Source: Reichenbachiella carrageenanivorans (lineage in GTDB: Bacteria; Bacteroidota; Bacteroidia; Cytophagales; Cyclobacteriaceae). From it: DNA of 64,000 bases. A program made the translations under genes and the position numbers. The stretch is from the NCBI RefSeq assembly GCF_025639805.1, contig NZ_CP106735.1:2234001-2298000 (forward strand), in the 5' to 3' direction. This document shows, in pieces, positions 55,864 to 64,000 of this stretch; the stretch's first letter is position 1; each line of letters starts with the position of its first letter. The notes beneath the pieces were generated by a model. It saw nothing but the letters and a program-made list of their open reading frames with translations, made no database searches and was not told where the DNA came from.

Positions 55864-55945
55864 TGCGGATGGAGGGACTCGAACCCCCATGCCTCGCGGC
55901 GCTAGATCCTAAGTCTAGTGCGTCTACCAATTTCGCCACATCCGC
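55864..55945 (-). tRNA. tRNA-Leu (anticodon TAG)
   Basis: An 82-base class II tRNA on the minus strand. The acceptor arms GCGGATG and CATCCGC pair perfectly with discriminator A. The anticodon stem CTAGA/TCTAG encloses CTTAGGA, giving anticodon TAG for CUA codons. A long variable arm and the T-arm GGGGGTTCGAGTCCCTC are visible. The CCA end is not encoded. Confidence 0.95.
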
Positions 55946-55967
55946 ATGTGTGAAATTTTTGGAAGTG

Positions 55968-55998
55968 CAAAGTTAAGTAGATAATTCAATTTGACAAT
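55968..55998 (-). promoter_or_regulatory. Canonical Bacteroidota promoter of tRNA-Leu
   Basis: On the minus strand ATTG (55998-55995), 19 bases, then TAACTTTG (55975-55968) matches the TTG-N19-TAnnTTTG consensus. The tRNA begins 22 bases downstream. This is the clearest promoter in the window. Confidence 0.75.
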
Positions 55999-56056
55999 AG
56001 GTAAGGCTAAAATATTTTTGTTTTTTCTAGGCCTCTGAAATGAGACCGTTTGCATT

Positions 56057-56064
56057 TAGATTTG
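56057..56064 (+). promoter_or_regulatory. Possible -7 element of relA operon
   Basis: TAGATTTG fits TAnnTTTG, 39 bases before ATG 56104. A second TATTTTTG lies upstream at about 56012-56019. Either would support ATG 56104 over the earlier in-frame start. Confidence 0.45.
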
Positions 56065-56103
56065 CTTGTAGATTATAGTACCATTTCAAAACCATATCAT
56101 AAG

Positions 56104-58335
56104 ATGGAGACACCCGTGCTGATTGACTTAGAAGAGGAGAAGAAAGAGATCATTCGCCGCTATAGAAAATTGCTCCGTCATGCAAAACCCTTCCTGAAAG
56201 ACAATGATGCTAAGGAGATCAAGAAAGCTTTTTACATATCTGTAGAGGCGCACAAGGATATGCGCCGAAAGTCTGGCGAACCTTATATTTATCATCCACT
56301 CGAAGTTGCAGACATCTGTGTCAACGAAATTGGGCTGGGTACTACTTCTATAATATCCGCACTTTTACATGATGTAGTAGAAGATACTGATTGGGAGCTG
56401 GAGGATATCAAGCGTGAGTTTGGCCCTAAGATCATGCGGATTATAGACGGGCTGACTAAGATCTCTGGTGTACCCGGAGAGAGTGTGTCTGAACAAGCTG
56501 AAAACTTCCGGAAGATGTTGCTTACGCTGTCGAGCGATACTCGGGTGATTTTGATCAAGCTGGCCGACAGACTTCACAACATGAGAACCTTGGAAAGTAT
56601 GCCAAGGCATAAACAGCTTAAAATCGCTTCGGAGACTTTCTATCTTTATGCACCATTGGCGCATAGGCTAGGCTTGTATGCCATCAAGACCGAGTTAGAG
56701 GATCTTTCGATGAAATATAGAGAGGCGGATGAGTATGAAGCTATTTCTAAGAAAATCGAGCAATCGAAAGATGATCGAAACAAGTTTATTCGAAATTTTG
56801 TACGGCCGATTCAGAAGTCAATCAATGATCAGGGCTATACCGTAGAAGTAAAAGGAAGAACCAAATCCATTTATTCGATAGCCCAAAAGATGAAAAAACA
56901 AGACATTCCTTTCGAGGAAGTATTTGACTTGTTTGCTATCCGAATCATTATAGAGACTGATCTTGAAAAAGAGAAGGCAGCATGCTGGCACATTTATTCT
57001 ATAGTCACCGATTTTTATCAGCCGAACCCAGATAGACTCCGCGACTGGGTGAGTATCCCGAAAGCCAATGGCTACGAGTCGTTGCATACGACAGTAATGA
57101 CTAAGAGAGGTCAGTGGGTGGAGGTGCAGATCAGAACCCGACGAATGGACGACATCGCAGAGAAGGGCTATGCAGCGCATTGGAAATACAAAGATGGTTC
57201 GGTCAAGGAAAATGAGTCTGCACTGGATATGTGGATCAATCGTGTACGTGAGTCGCTGGAACAAAATGATATTTCTGCCATAGAGTTTGTAGATGACTTT
57301 AGATCCAATTTGTTTTTGGAAGAAGTCTATGCGTTTACCCCAATGGGTAAATTGATCACGTTGCCTAATGGCTCCACTGCGCTGGATTTTGCCTTCGATG
57401 TACATTCGGAAATAGGAGCGACCTGCATAGGTGCCAAGATCAATCACAAACTGGTGCCGATCAATACCAAACTCAAAAATGGTGATCAGGTGGAAATTCT
57501 CACTTCATCGAAGCAAAAGCCCAAAGAGGATTGGTTGCGTTTTGTGGTGAGCTCAAAGGCCAAATCTGGTATTAAGGATTTCCTCAAAGAAGAAAAGAAA
57601 AAGGCTGCATTTGAAGGTAAGGAAATCGTGATAAGAAAGCTGAAGCAAATCAAGCTGACGCTAAATAATGATACGATTAACCGGTTGGTTGCTTACTTTG
57701 GCTCTAAAAGCCCATTAGACTTCTTCTTTGAAGTGGGTAGTGGAAAGATTGATTCGAAAGACATCAAGAAGATTAGCGAAATCAAAAAGGAAATCCCTAA
57801 CAAACCGAAACGAAATTTCGAAAGTCAGGAAGAAGTCAAAAGAACGATCAAGAAAGTGCACAATACGGGCACGGCAGACATGCTGCTGATTGGCGAAGAC
57901 ATGGATGTGGTGGATTATAAGTTTGCTAATTGCTGTAAACCTATTCCTGGCGACGACGTTTTTGGTTTTGTGACTGTGAGTGAAGGAATCAAAATACATC
58001 GGACCTCTTGTCCCAATGCCACTGAACTGATGTCCAATTATGGCTACCGTATCATTAAAGCCAAGTGGACTTCTCAGCAGCAGATTGCTTTTTTAGCGGG
58101 AGTCAAACTGATAGGAACAGACAGGCTAGGTATCGTCAACGACATTACAACGATTATTTCCATGGATCTCAAAGTGAATATGCGGTCGCTGACGATCCAT
58201 ACTGATCATGGTATATTTGAGGGTACTATTTCCGTATATGTGGATGATACGAGCCACCTCAATACCATGCTAGAAAAGTTGAAAAATGTGGAAGGAATAG
58301 AAAGTGTGAGTCGCTTTGACTTATATGATAAATAA
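56104..58335 (+). CDS. relA: Bifunctional (p)ppGpp synthetase/hydrolase
   Basis: A RelA/SpoT homologue that makes and degrades the stringent-response alarmone. ATG 56104 gives 743 residues, normal for the family; an upstream in-frame start adds 18. The HD hydrolase domain has HD at residues 89-90 (LLHDVVEDT) and YIYHPLEVA. The synthetase domain has FDLFAIRIII and NGYESLHTTV. TGS (about 385-450) and a C-terminal ACT domain (about 665-743) follow. Both active sites look complete. It heads an apparent operon with fur-type, STAS and purA genes; the order relA-fur-purA is common in Bacteroidota. Confidence 0.95.
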   Translation: METPVLIDLEEEKKEIIRRYRKLLRHAKPFLKDNDAKEIKKAFYISVEAHKDMRRKSGEPYIYHPLEVADICVNEIGLGTTSIISALLHDVVEDTDWELEDIKREFGPKIMRIIDGLTKISGVPGESVSEQAENFRKMLLTLSSDTRVILIKLADRLHNMRTLESMPRHKQLKIASETFYLYAPLAHRLGLYAIKTELEDLSMKYREADEYEAISKKIEQSKDDRNKFIRNFVRPIQKSINDQGYTVEVKGRTKSIYSIAQKMKKQDIPFEEVFDLFAIRIIIETDLEKEKAACWHIYSIVTDFYQPNPDRLRDWVSIPKANGYESLHTTVMTKRGQWVEVQIRTRRMDDIAEKGYAAHWKYKDGSVKENESALDMWINRVRESLEQNDISAIEFVDDFRSNLFLEEVYAFTPMGKLITLPNGSTALDFAFDVHSEIGATCIGAKINHKLVPINTKLKNGDQVEILTSSKQKPKEDWLRFVVSSKAKSGIKDFLKEEKKKAAFEGKEIVIRKLKQIKLTLNNDTINRLVAYFGSKSPLDFFFEVGSGKIDSKDIKKISEIKKEIPNKPKRNFESQEEVKRTIKKVHNTGTADMLLIGEDMDVVDYKFANCCKPIPGDDVFGFVTVSEGIKIHRTSCPNATELMSNYGYRIIKAKWTSQQQIAFLAGVKLIGTDRLGIVNDITTIISMDLKVNMRSLTIHTDHGIFEGTISVYVDDTSHLNTMLEKLKNVEGIESVSRFDLYDK

Positions 58336-58396
58336 TATCTTTAATAGGCTATATTTGCCCGCGGAAAAACAACCGTGCTTTATAAAAGTTCGATAA

Positions 58397-58867
58397 TTGA
58401 GCGAAATCAAACACCATATTGATCCTAAGACCAAAATTTATGAAGAGGTAAAAAACATCTTCACTAAGTTTTTGGAATCTAAGTCTTTGCGTAAGACCCC
58501 AGAAAGATATGCCATTCTGGAGGAAATATATAGTAAGTCGGGACACTTCGATGTGGAGACTTTATACATCAGTATGAAGAACAAAAACTATCGTGTGAGT
58601 CGAGCGACGGTATATAATTCACTAGACCTATTGGTAGAGTGCGATTTGGTGACGAGACATCAATTTGGGCAGAACTTGGCGCAGTACGAAAAGTCTTATG
58701 GCTTCAAGCAGCACGACCATATCTTGATGGAAGGCAGTGGCAAAGTACTGGAGTTTTGTGATCCACGAATTCAGAATATCAAACACACCTTGGAAGAGAT
58801 GTTTGATATTGACATTACTCATCACTCGTTGTATTTCTTTGCAAAAGAAAAAACGAACAAACAGTAA
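58397..58867 (+). CDS. Fur-family transcriptional regulator
   Basis: A 156-residue metal-dependent regulator with a winged-helix N-terminal domain ([28 protein letters not shown], in part) and the recognition region [16 protein letters not shown]. The C-terminal dimer domain has [12 protein letters not shown] and FCDPRIQ, but the usual CxxC pairs of the structural zinc site are absent. The start is TTG 58397. It sits 61 bases behind relA and 14 bases before the STAS gene. Whether it senses iron, zinc, manganese or peroxide is not visible. Confidence 0.9.
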   Translation: MSEIKHHIDPKTKIYEEVKNIFTKFLESKSLRKTPERYAILEEIYSKSGHFDVETLYISMKNKNYRVSRATVYNSLDLLVECDLVTRHQFGQNLAQYEKSYGFKQHDHILMEGSGKVLEFCDPRIQNIKHTLEEMFDIDITHHSLYFFAKEKTNKQ

Positions 58868-58881
58868 ACAATACTCACCCT

Positions 58882-59223
58882 ATGAATTATAAAATTAATC
58901 ACGAAGGTGACCTAGTGCTCATTACTTTTGAAGGCGACCTCATTGGAGAAGAAAATGGCCCCGAAATTATTGAAGCAGTAAATGATACATTAAGCAACGA
59001 CATCATCAAGTGCGCAGTAGATATAACTGATGTGAGGTATATCAACAGTAGTGGCATTGGTGTACTCATCACTATCCTTACCAAATTTAGAAATAAAGGC
59101 GGCGAGGTTATATTAGTGAACCCATCTGATCATGTTAAAAAACTATTGGCTATTACCAAACTCAACGCCATTTTCACGGTAGTTGATAGCATAGCTGATG
59201 CTAAAAAAGAACTAAATAAATAA
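58882..59223 (+). CDS. STAS-domain protein (anti-sigma-factor antagonist-like)
   Basis: A 113-residue single STAS domain of the SpoIIAA/RsbV type. The phosphorylatable-Ser loop YINSSGIGVLI (Ser56/57) is intact, so control by a kinase-phosphatase pair is likely. It is placed between the fur-type gene and purA with gaps of 14 and 7 bases. No anti-sigma kinase gene is adjacent. SpoIIE-type phosphatases, such as the SiaA-like protein at 13929, are typical partners for this family, but no link is shown. Confidence 0.9.
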   Translation: MNYKINHEGDLVLITFEGDLIGEENGPEIIEAVNDTLSNDIIKCAVDITDVRYINSSGIGVLITILTKFRNKGGEVILVNPSDHVKKLLAITKLNAIFTVVDSIADAKKELNK

Positions 59224-59230
59224 TAACCAC

Positions 59231-60499
59231 ATGTCTGTAGATGTATTGCTTGGACTTCAATGGGGAGATGAAGGAAAAGGTAAAATTGTAGATTTTCTCA
59301 CACCAAAGTATGACGTAATCGCAAGATTCCAAGGAGGCCCTAATGCGGGACATACCTTGAAGTTTGGCGACACCAAACACGTTTTGCACCAAATACCCTC
59401 TGGGATTTTTCATAAAGGCGCTGAAAATGTGATCGGTAATGGCGTAGTGCTAGATCCAGCCATATTTAAGAAAGAAATTTTAGCTTTAGAGAAATTCGAA
59501 AACTACAATAAAAATAGTTTGTTGATTTCAAAAAAAGTACAGCTCATCTTGCCTACCCATAGAGTTTTGGATGGTGCCTATGAGCAAGCCAAGGGCGACA
59601 AAAAAATCGGATCCACTCTCAAGGGAATAGGGCCTACATACGAAGATAAAATATCAAGAGTAGGACTAAGAGCAGGAGACATCCTAAGCCCTGATTTTGC
59701 AGATAAGTATGAAGCCCTGAAGCAACGGCATTTAGGTATTCTTTCTAGATACGATTTCGAATTTGATCTTACAGAATTGGAAACAGCCTTCTTAGAAGGT
59801 GTTGAATTTCTAAAAACTTTCCAGTTGATTGATAGCGAATATCACTTGAATCAAAAACTATCTGATGGCAAGTCCATCTTGGCCGAAGGCGCACAAGGTT
59901 CTTTGCTCGATATCGATTTTGGTAGTTATCCGTTTGTGACTAGCTCTAACACAACTACTGCCGCAGCCTGTACAGGTCTAGGTGTAGCGGTTAATAAAAT
60001 CGGTGAGATATTCGGCGTATTTAAAGCATACTGCACAAGAGTGGGGAGTGGGCCGTTTCCAACCGAGCTCAACGATGAGACTGGAGAATTGCTAAGAAAG
60101 AACGGAGGCGAATTTGGAGCGACTACTGGCCGTCCTCGTAGATGTGGGTGGTTGGATTTACCAGCGTTGAAATATGCCATCATGGTGAATGGTGCGACTC
60201 GTCTGTATATGATGAAGGCTGACGTGCTTTCTGGATTTGAGACGATTCAGGTTTGTACTTCTTACAAAGATGCTGATGGTAATCTGACAGATCAATTGCC
60301 TTATGATCTCAACGATGGGACAGTGACTCCTGTGTATCAATCTTTCGAAGGCTGGTCAGAGGATCTGACAGAAGTGTCTTCTTACGATGCGCTTCCTGCT
60401 TCTTTGAAAGCTTATGTAGAGTTTATTGAGCAGCACGTAGGCTTGCCAATCGACATTGTGTCTGTTGGTCCAGATAGAAAACAAACTTTGCTGAAATAA
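59231..60499 (+). CDS. purA: Adenylosuccinate synthetase
   Basis: PurA joins IMP and aspartate using GTP, the first step from IMP to AMP. It has 422 residues. GLQWGDEGKGK near the N-terminus is the P-loop-like GTP motif, PNAGHT the IMP loop, and GSTLKGIGPTYEDK and TTGRPRRCGW are conserved. In E. coli PurA is inhibited by ppGpp, so placement behind relA is notable. A strong terminator ends the operon. Confidence 0.96.
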   Translation: MSVDVLLGLQWGDEGKGKIVDFLTPKYDVIARFQGGPNAGHTLKFGDTKHVLHQIPSGIFHKGAENVIGNGVVLDPAIFKKEILALEKFENYNKNSLLISKKVQLILPTHRVLDGAYEQAKGDKKIGSTLKGIGPTYEDKISRVGLRAGDILSPDFADKYEALKQRHLGILSRYDFEFDLTELETAFLEGVEFLKTFQLIDSEYHLNQKLSDGKSILAEGAQGSLLDIDFGSYPFVTSSNTTTAAACTGLGVAVNKIGEIFGVFKAYCTRVGSGPFPTELNDETGELLRKNGGEFGATTGRPRRCGWLDLPALKYAIMVNGATRLYMMKADVLSGFETIQVCTSYKDADGNLTDQLPYDLNDGTVTPVYQSFEGWSEDLTEVSSYDALPASLKAYVEFIEQHVGLPIDIVSVGPDRKQTLLK

Positions 60500-60520
60500 G
60501 TCTCTTATTTTTCAGAATAA

Positions 60521-60560
60521 ACAAAAAAACCAGATGAGGAAACTCATCTGGTTTTTTTGT
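60521..60560 (+). terminator. Terminator of relA-purA operon, 18-bp stem with GAAA loop
   Basis: Bases 60521-60538 pair perfectly with 60543-60560 around a GAAA tetraloop. The core CCAGATGAG/CTCATCTGG is flanked by A7 and T7. Confidence 0.92.
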
Positions 60561-60593
60561 TATAGGGCGTTCCCCCCCCAATCTCATCATTCA

Positions 60594-60615
60594 ATATACC
60601 TATCGCTAGGTATAT
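60594..60615 (+). promoter_or_regulatory. 9-bp inverted repeat upstream of LPP20-like gene
   Basis: ATATACCTA at 60594-60602 mirrors TAGGTATAT at 60607-60615 around a TCGC loop, 122 bases before ATG 60737. GCTAGGTATATG, which includes its right arm, recurs exactly at 63115-63126 before the TPR gene. Confidence 0.4.
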
Positions 60616-60736
60616 GTTCTAGGTGTTTTATTCGTGTTTTTTGCTTTGATAGTTCAAAGACTTGTTGTCCCTAGGGTACTTGTATGGACTATCGATTTCA
60701 TCGAAAATAGATTAGAGACGAATAAAAAACACAATC

Positions 60737-61381
60737 ATGAAAACGGATAAATCAATATTGGTGCTAATGCTTATGGTAGTTTTTGCAATTTCTGGAGCTA
60801 CAGCACAAGACAAAAAAGAACTCCAAAAGGAGCTTAAAGATAAGGCGATCAAAGAGGCCAGAAAAGAAGCCAAACAAATAGAAAAAGCAGGTTGGTATAC
60901 CCAGCCAGGGACCTTGCCACTCGAAAAGCAAATAGAGAAAGCTTGGATGCAAGAAGTAGAGACCGACGACGAAGGGTATCCTAAGTTTTATGTAGGGGCA
61001 GGGAGCTCGTTGGCAGGTACGCAGTCAGCTGCTAAGTTGCAAGCCACTACCATAGCTAAACAGGATCTGGCAGGCAAAATAAGTTCTAGCATTGCTTCTA
61101 TTATAGAGACCAATATAGCTACAGAACAGCTGACAGCTGAAGATGCGGCTACCATCCAACAAACAGTATCAGCCTCTACAGAAGTCATAGCACAAAAACT
61201 GGCAAGAGTGATCACTCTCACCGAGCTATACAAAAAGACAGGCAAAAACATCGAATGTCAAATGCGTATCGCATACAGTCAGGAGTTGGCCAATAACGCA
61301 GCCAAAGAGGTAATCAAGAAGAATCTTGAAGAGAAAACCGATGTAACTAGAGAGAAACTGGACAAGTTGATGAATTTTTAA
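60737..61381 (+). CDS. Exported LPP20-like protein
   Basis: A 214-residue protein with a signal peptide ending near SGATAQ. A Lys/Glu-rich helix follows (KELQKELKDKAIKEARKEA), then a segment typical of the LPP20 fold: WYTQPGTLPLEKQ, FYVGAGSSLAGTQSAAKLQA, and IAKQDLAGKISSSI. LPP20 relatives include FlgP and other envelope lipoproteins. There is no lipobox, so it is soluble or peripheral. It is the first gene of a secreted cluster with 61462 and 63171. The biological role is unknown. Confidence 0.65.
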   Translation: MKTDKSILVLMLMVVFAISGATAQDKKELQKELKDKAIKEARKEAKQIEKAGWYTQPGTLPLEKQIEKAWMQEVETDDEGYPKFYVGAGSSLAGTQSAAKLQATTIAKQDLAGKISSSIASIIETNIATEQLTAEDAATIQQTVSASTEVIAQKLARVITLTELYKKTGKNIECQMRIAYSQELANNAAKEVIKKNLEEKTDVTREKLDKLMNF

Positions 61382-61461
61382 ACTTATCGCCGACCCAATA
61401 CATGCAATTTTCAGGGAAGTGATTCTGCTTCCCTTTACCTTTCAGTCAATTTTACACTGCT

Positions 61462-62979
61462 ATGAAAAACTTGTTTGCAATTCTATTGCTCTTATTGGGT
61501 TATTGTGGAATGGCTCAAACCCCTCGGTGGACAGAATACACGTCACGCACTTCTGCCTACCCAGCAGCCCAATACCTTACCGGATATTTAGCAGAAAACA
61601 ATTTTAGTGAGGAGCCCGAAGCAGACTTGCTTCTGCGTCTCAGCGGATATGCCAAGGATCAACTTGTGGAAAATATACTGGTTGATATCCAAAGCATCAG
61701 TACTCTCAACATCCTGAATGTGAACGCAGAGACGCAAGAGGTCTTTCGGAAAAACAGTACGGCGGTCAGCACAGCCACCATTGCAGGGCTAAACACCGAG
61801 ACCTACTACGACAAGAAAAAGAAAATAGGCTATGCTTTCGCTTATGCTAAAAAAAGTGATGTCATTGATCACTATGCCAATGACATTGCCCAATACTTGG
61901 ATCAAATCAATACCAACTTTACAATTGTAAAAAATCAAAAAGCAGCTGGCGACAATCAAAAGGCCTTGAAAGTGCTATTTCTTATACAGACTCATCTCAA
62001 AAATGTAGAGCAAGGGCAAGCCATGTTGGTGACCCTTACGGGTAATTTTAATGACAGTAGGATCAAAAGGCCCGAAACCAATGTCTACAAGGTTAAACTT
62101 GAACAAGAACTCAATGCTGTGAAGAATACCGATCAGTTTAGTATAGACGATGCGGCTTTTTTCATCGCCAATGCCATACAGGTGCAACTAGGTAAACCTG
62201 ATCAGGCCATACAGGTCAATAATTTTACCTATCAGGATACCCCAATGGGAAGCCCGTTTTCTAGAAAACTTCAAGCTAGTATATCACAAAAATTAGTACA
62301 AAGTGGTTTTTCTGTAGTTACACAAAGTCAGACAGGGCAAATTTTGGTGCTCAACGGGTCCTATTGGGACGAAGCCGATCATATCAAAATAGCTGCTTTG
62401 TTGAGAGATCAAAGTAGCGCTGCGGCTTTGGCTAGCTCGGATTGTAATATCCCTAAACCTGCATTAGTCGCCAATGGTGTGGTATTTACTCCTGAGAACT
62501 ACAAGCAAGCCATGATTACCATGCGTGAGTTTGCCGAAGGAGAGGTGAAAGGAGGCAATCTCAATCTAGACGTGTATACCAACAAGGGGAAAGATAATCT
62601 TATCTTTACTGAAGGCGAGTTGCTCAAACTCTTCGTACGAGCCAATCGAGAATGTTATTTGAGATTTGTCTATCATCTGGCTGATGGTAGCAAGGTCTTG
62701 CTCTTGGATAATTATTATATCAATCGAGATCATGTAAATCAGGTGTACGAACTGCCCTACGAATTTGAATGTGCGGAACCCTTCGGGATAGAAACTTTAC
62801 AACTCAATGCCCAGGGACAGCCTTTTAGTCCACTCAATACCCAATCTCAGTATGGTTACGAATTTATATTGGACGATACCAAATCTATCATTACCAAAAG
62901 CAGAGGGTTCAAAAAAGTGAAAGCAGGCGAAGAGTTAAAAGCTGAAAAACGCCTTGTATTTACCACCATGAATAGGTGA
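61462..62979 (+). CDS. Exported LPP20 / FlgO-like / DUF4384 protein
   Basis: A 505-residue exported protein with a signal peptide ending near YCGMAQ. Residues about 20-140 resemble an LPP20 fold (YPAAQYLTGYLAENN). About 225-330 look like a FlgO/LpoB-type domain, with RKLQASISQKLVQSGFSVV, VLNGSYWDEADHIKIAALLRD in part, and a conserved GS-Y pattern. About 365-490 match DUF4384 (FTEGELLKLFVRANRECYLRF, DGSKVLLLDNYY). The combination recalls the FlgO/FlgP/FlgT envelope proteins in a non-flagellated phylum. The assignments are by pattern only. Confidence 0.65.
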   Translation: MKNLFAILLLLLGYCGMAQTPRWTEYTSRTSAYPAAQYLTGYLAENNFSEEPEADLLLRLSGYAKDQLVENILVDIQSISTLNILNVNAETQEVFRKNSTAVSTATIAGLNTETYYDKKKKIGYAFAYAKKSDVIDHYANDIAQYLDQINTNFTIVKNQKAAGDNQKALKVLFLIQTHLKNVEQGQAMLVTLTGNFNDSRIKRPETNVYKVKLEQELNAVKNTDQFSIDDAAFFIANAIQVQLGKPDQAIQVNNFTYQDTPMGSPFSRKLQASISQKLVQSGFSVVTQSQTGQILVLNGSYWDEADHIKIAALLRDQSSAAALASSDCNIPKPALVANGVVFTPENYKQAMITMREFAEGEVKGGNLNLDVYTNKGKDNLIFTEGELLKLFVRANRECYLRFVYHLADGSKVLLLDNYYINRDHVNQVYELPYEFECAEPFGIETLQLNAQGQPFSPLNTQSQYGYEFILDDTKSIITKSRGFKKVKAGEELKAEKRLVFTTMNR

Positions 62980-63170
62980 TTTTATAATGTTCATAGACTT
63001 TATCATTCGATGAAAAAAGGCCTGTCATTTTGAGCAAAGCACAGGTATTACACACTGTTGAGGCTTCTGTCAGGTTTATAAAAAAAACATCTTTTTTTAT
63101 TCAAAATCAGTAATGCTAGGTATATGGAGCACCTGAAAATCTTGGTTTATTTGGATAAAAAAATATTCGA

Positions 63171-64000
63171 ATGAAATCTCTAACAACTAGCTTATTGCTA
63201 ATATTTTCTCTGGTTTTTTCTAAACAAGTATTTGCTCAGGAATGTATTAATGCTCCAGACTGTTTTTTGCTCGCCACACAATATGGCAATACAGCAGAGG
63301 CCGTTGCTTGGTATGATCGAGCTTTGGGCTACTGGACAGCGGGTAATAATGATACGACGCTGCTCTACGATATCTACTCAGGCAGAGGCAATGCTCACCA
63401 ATCGTTAAAGGATTACACCAAAGCCTTACAGGATTTTAATAAGCTCATTCAGCTACGTCCCAAAGACAAACGCATTTTGTCCGTAGCCTATACCAGTAGA
63501 GGCAATGTGATGGATGCCACAGGCAACGAAAAAGGAGCCGTGGCCTCCTATACTAAAAGTATTGAAATCTATCCTCCCAATATGATTGCCCTAGGCAATC
63601 GGGCATATACCAACTACCGCTTGGGAGAGAAAGATCAAGCCATTGCAGATTTCAAACTCTGGGCAGAGCTAGGCTCTACCCGTGCTTTGAGCATACTTTA
63701 TCAGGAATTTCAAATCGATTGGCTAGAAGCCCACAAAGCAGCCTTAGCTAAAGACGAACAATGGCAAAAATTTAATGCTGAACGCGAACGTGCCAAAGCG
63801 CTGGTGGTCGAAGAAAAATATCAAGAGGCCTATGAATTGTATATCAAAGTATTTGACCTTTTTGGGGAAAGAAAAGATGCAGAAGCCCAATGCGAAATCA
63901 ATACAGAACAGGCTTATATCCAAAACCAACTCAAGGATTACCGAAGAGCCATCACTTGGGGCTCGCGTGCGGTGTATAGTTCCTATGCTACTAGTTTGGC
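63171..64000 (+). CDS. Exported TPR protein, 3' end outside window
   Basis: An open frame from ATG 63171 to the window edge, 276 codons without a stop. The signal peptide ends near QVFAQ. TPR units follow: NTAEAVAWYDRALGYW, GRGNAHQSLKDYTKALQDF, RGNVMDATGNEKGAVASY, and RAYTNYRLGEKDQAIADF, then a Glu/Lys-rich helix and further repeats (EKYQEAYELYIKVFD). Two cysteines at the mature N-terminus (CINAPDC) could form a disulfide. It is 191 bases behind the DUF4384 gene and may belong to the same cluster. Confidence 0.8.
   Translation, partial: MKSLTTSLLLIFSLVFSKQVFAQECINAPDCFLLATQYGNTAEAVAWYDRALGYWTAGNNDTTLLYDIYSGRGNAHQSLKDYTKALQDFNKLIQLRPKDKRILSVAYTSRGNVMDATGNEKGAVASYTKSIEIYPPNMIALGNRAYTNYRLGEKDQAIADFKLWAELGSTRALSILYQEFQIDWLEAHKAALAKDEQWQKFNAERERAKALVVEEKYQEAYELYIKVFDLFGERKDAEAQCEINTEQAYIQNQLKDYRRAITWGSRAVYSSYATSL

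Noticed and set aside
60572..60579. C8 tract as a phase-variation element
   Set aside because: It lies between genes, upstream of a terminator-separated unit, and does not fall in a reading frame or an obvious promoter spacer.

Overview
The window looks like chromosomal DNA from a member of the Bacteroidota, most likely a marine, Cytophagales-type bacterium. Support: a TonB receptor / DUF4249 / MG2-domain operon, PorT-type outer-membrane barrels, a Bacteroidota trigger factor, the relA-fur-purA gene order, TTG starts with few Shine-Dalgarno sites, and promoters of the TTG-N19-TAnnTTTG type (clearest in front of tRNA-Leu). Sodium-coupled sugar transport fits a marine habitat. The lineage is inferred from gene content only. 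The DNA is gene-dense: no gap above about 320 bases lacks a gene, and I see no rRNA, CRISPR, insertion sequence or prophage.

Layout. 1-5.4 kb: end of a TonB-dependent receptor, a frameshifted DUF4249 lipoprotein and an MG2-domain secreted protein, coupled by stop/start overlaps. 5.5-8.8 kb: three-gene glycan-tailoring operon (HAD-IIIC/FkbH-like enzyme with a Cys-rich N-terminus, TylF-like methyltransferase, polysaccharide deacetylase). 8.8-11.9 kb: bioF-bioD-bioA, with bioF frameshifted. 11.9-16.8 kb: two paralogous small barrels flank a YitT protein and a SiaC/SiaA phospho-switch pair. 16.8-24.2 kb: pfkA, a glycosyltransferase, a TPR histidine kinase, a short ssb, two small unknown genes, ferritin and a secreted unknown. 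24.3-30.2 kb: DUF255 thioredoxin protein, tyrS, a secreted TPR protein and an EamA transporter. 30.2-38.6 kb: epimerase and SGLT-type symporter operon, SulP transporter, a small membrane protein, fabG and a VWA membrane protein. 38.6-48.0 kb: clpC, threonylcarbamoyl-AMP synthase family gene plus WbqC gene, mltG plus an alkyltransferase-like gene, a second SSS symporter, fatty acid desaturase, metZ. 48.1-52.1 kb: metX, then a sulfane-sulfur operon (CstB-like persulfide dioxygenase/sulfurtransferase, rhodanese, split YeeE/YedE transporter). 52.2-55.9 kb: clpX, clpP, tig and tRNA-Leu(TAG). 56.1-60.5 kb: relA/spoT, Fur-family regulator, STAS protein, purA. 60.7-64.0 kb: three secreted proteins (LPP20-like, LPP20/FlgO-like/DUF4384, TPR), the last cut by the window edge.

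The best leads are: (1) the sulfur operon, where a CRP/FNR-like dyad lies about 40 bp upstream of the inferred start site; (2) the SiaA-SiaC pair without a neighbouring kinase or cyclase; (3) the Cys-rich HAD-IIIC trio; (4) the secreted cluster at 60.7-64.0 kb; (5) alternative hairpins in the leader of the TPR gene at 27.9 kb; and (6) two single-base frameshifts, both at CCWGG sites, which could be sequence errors. Most of the rest is core metabolism and protein quality control.
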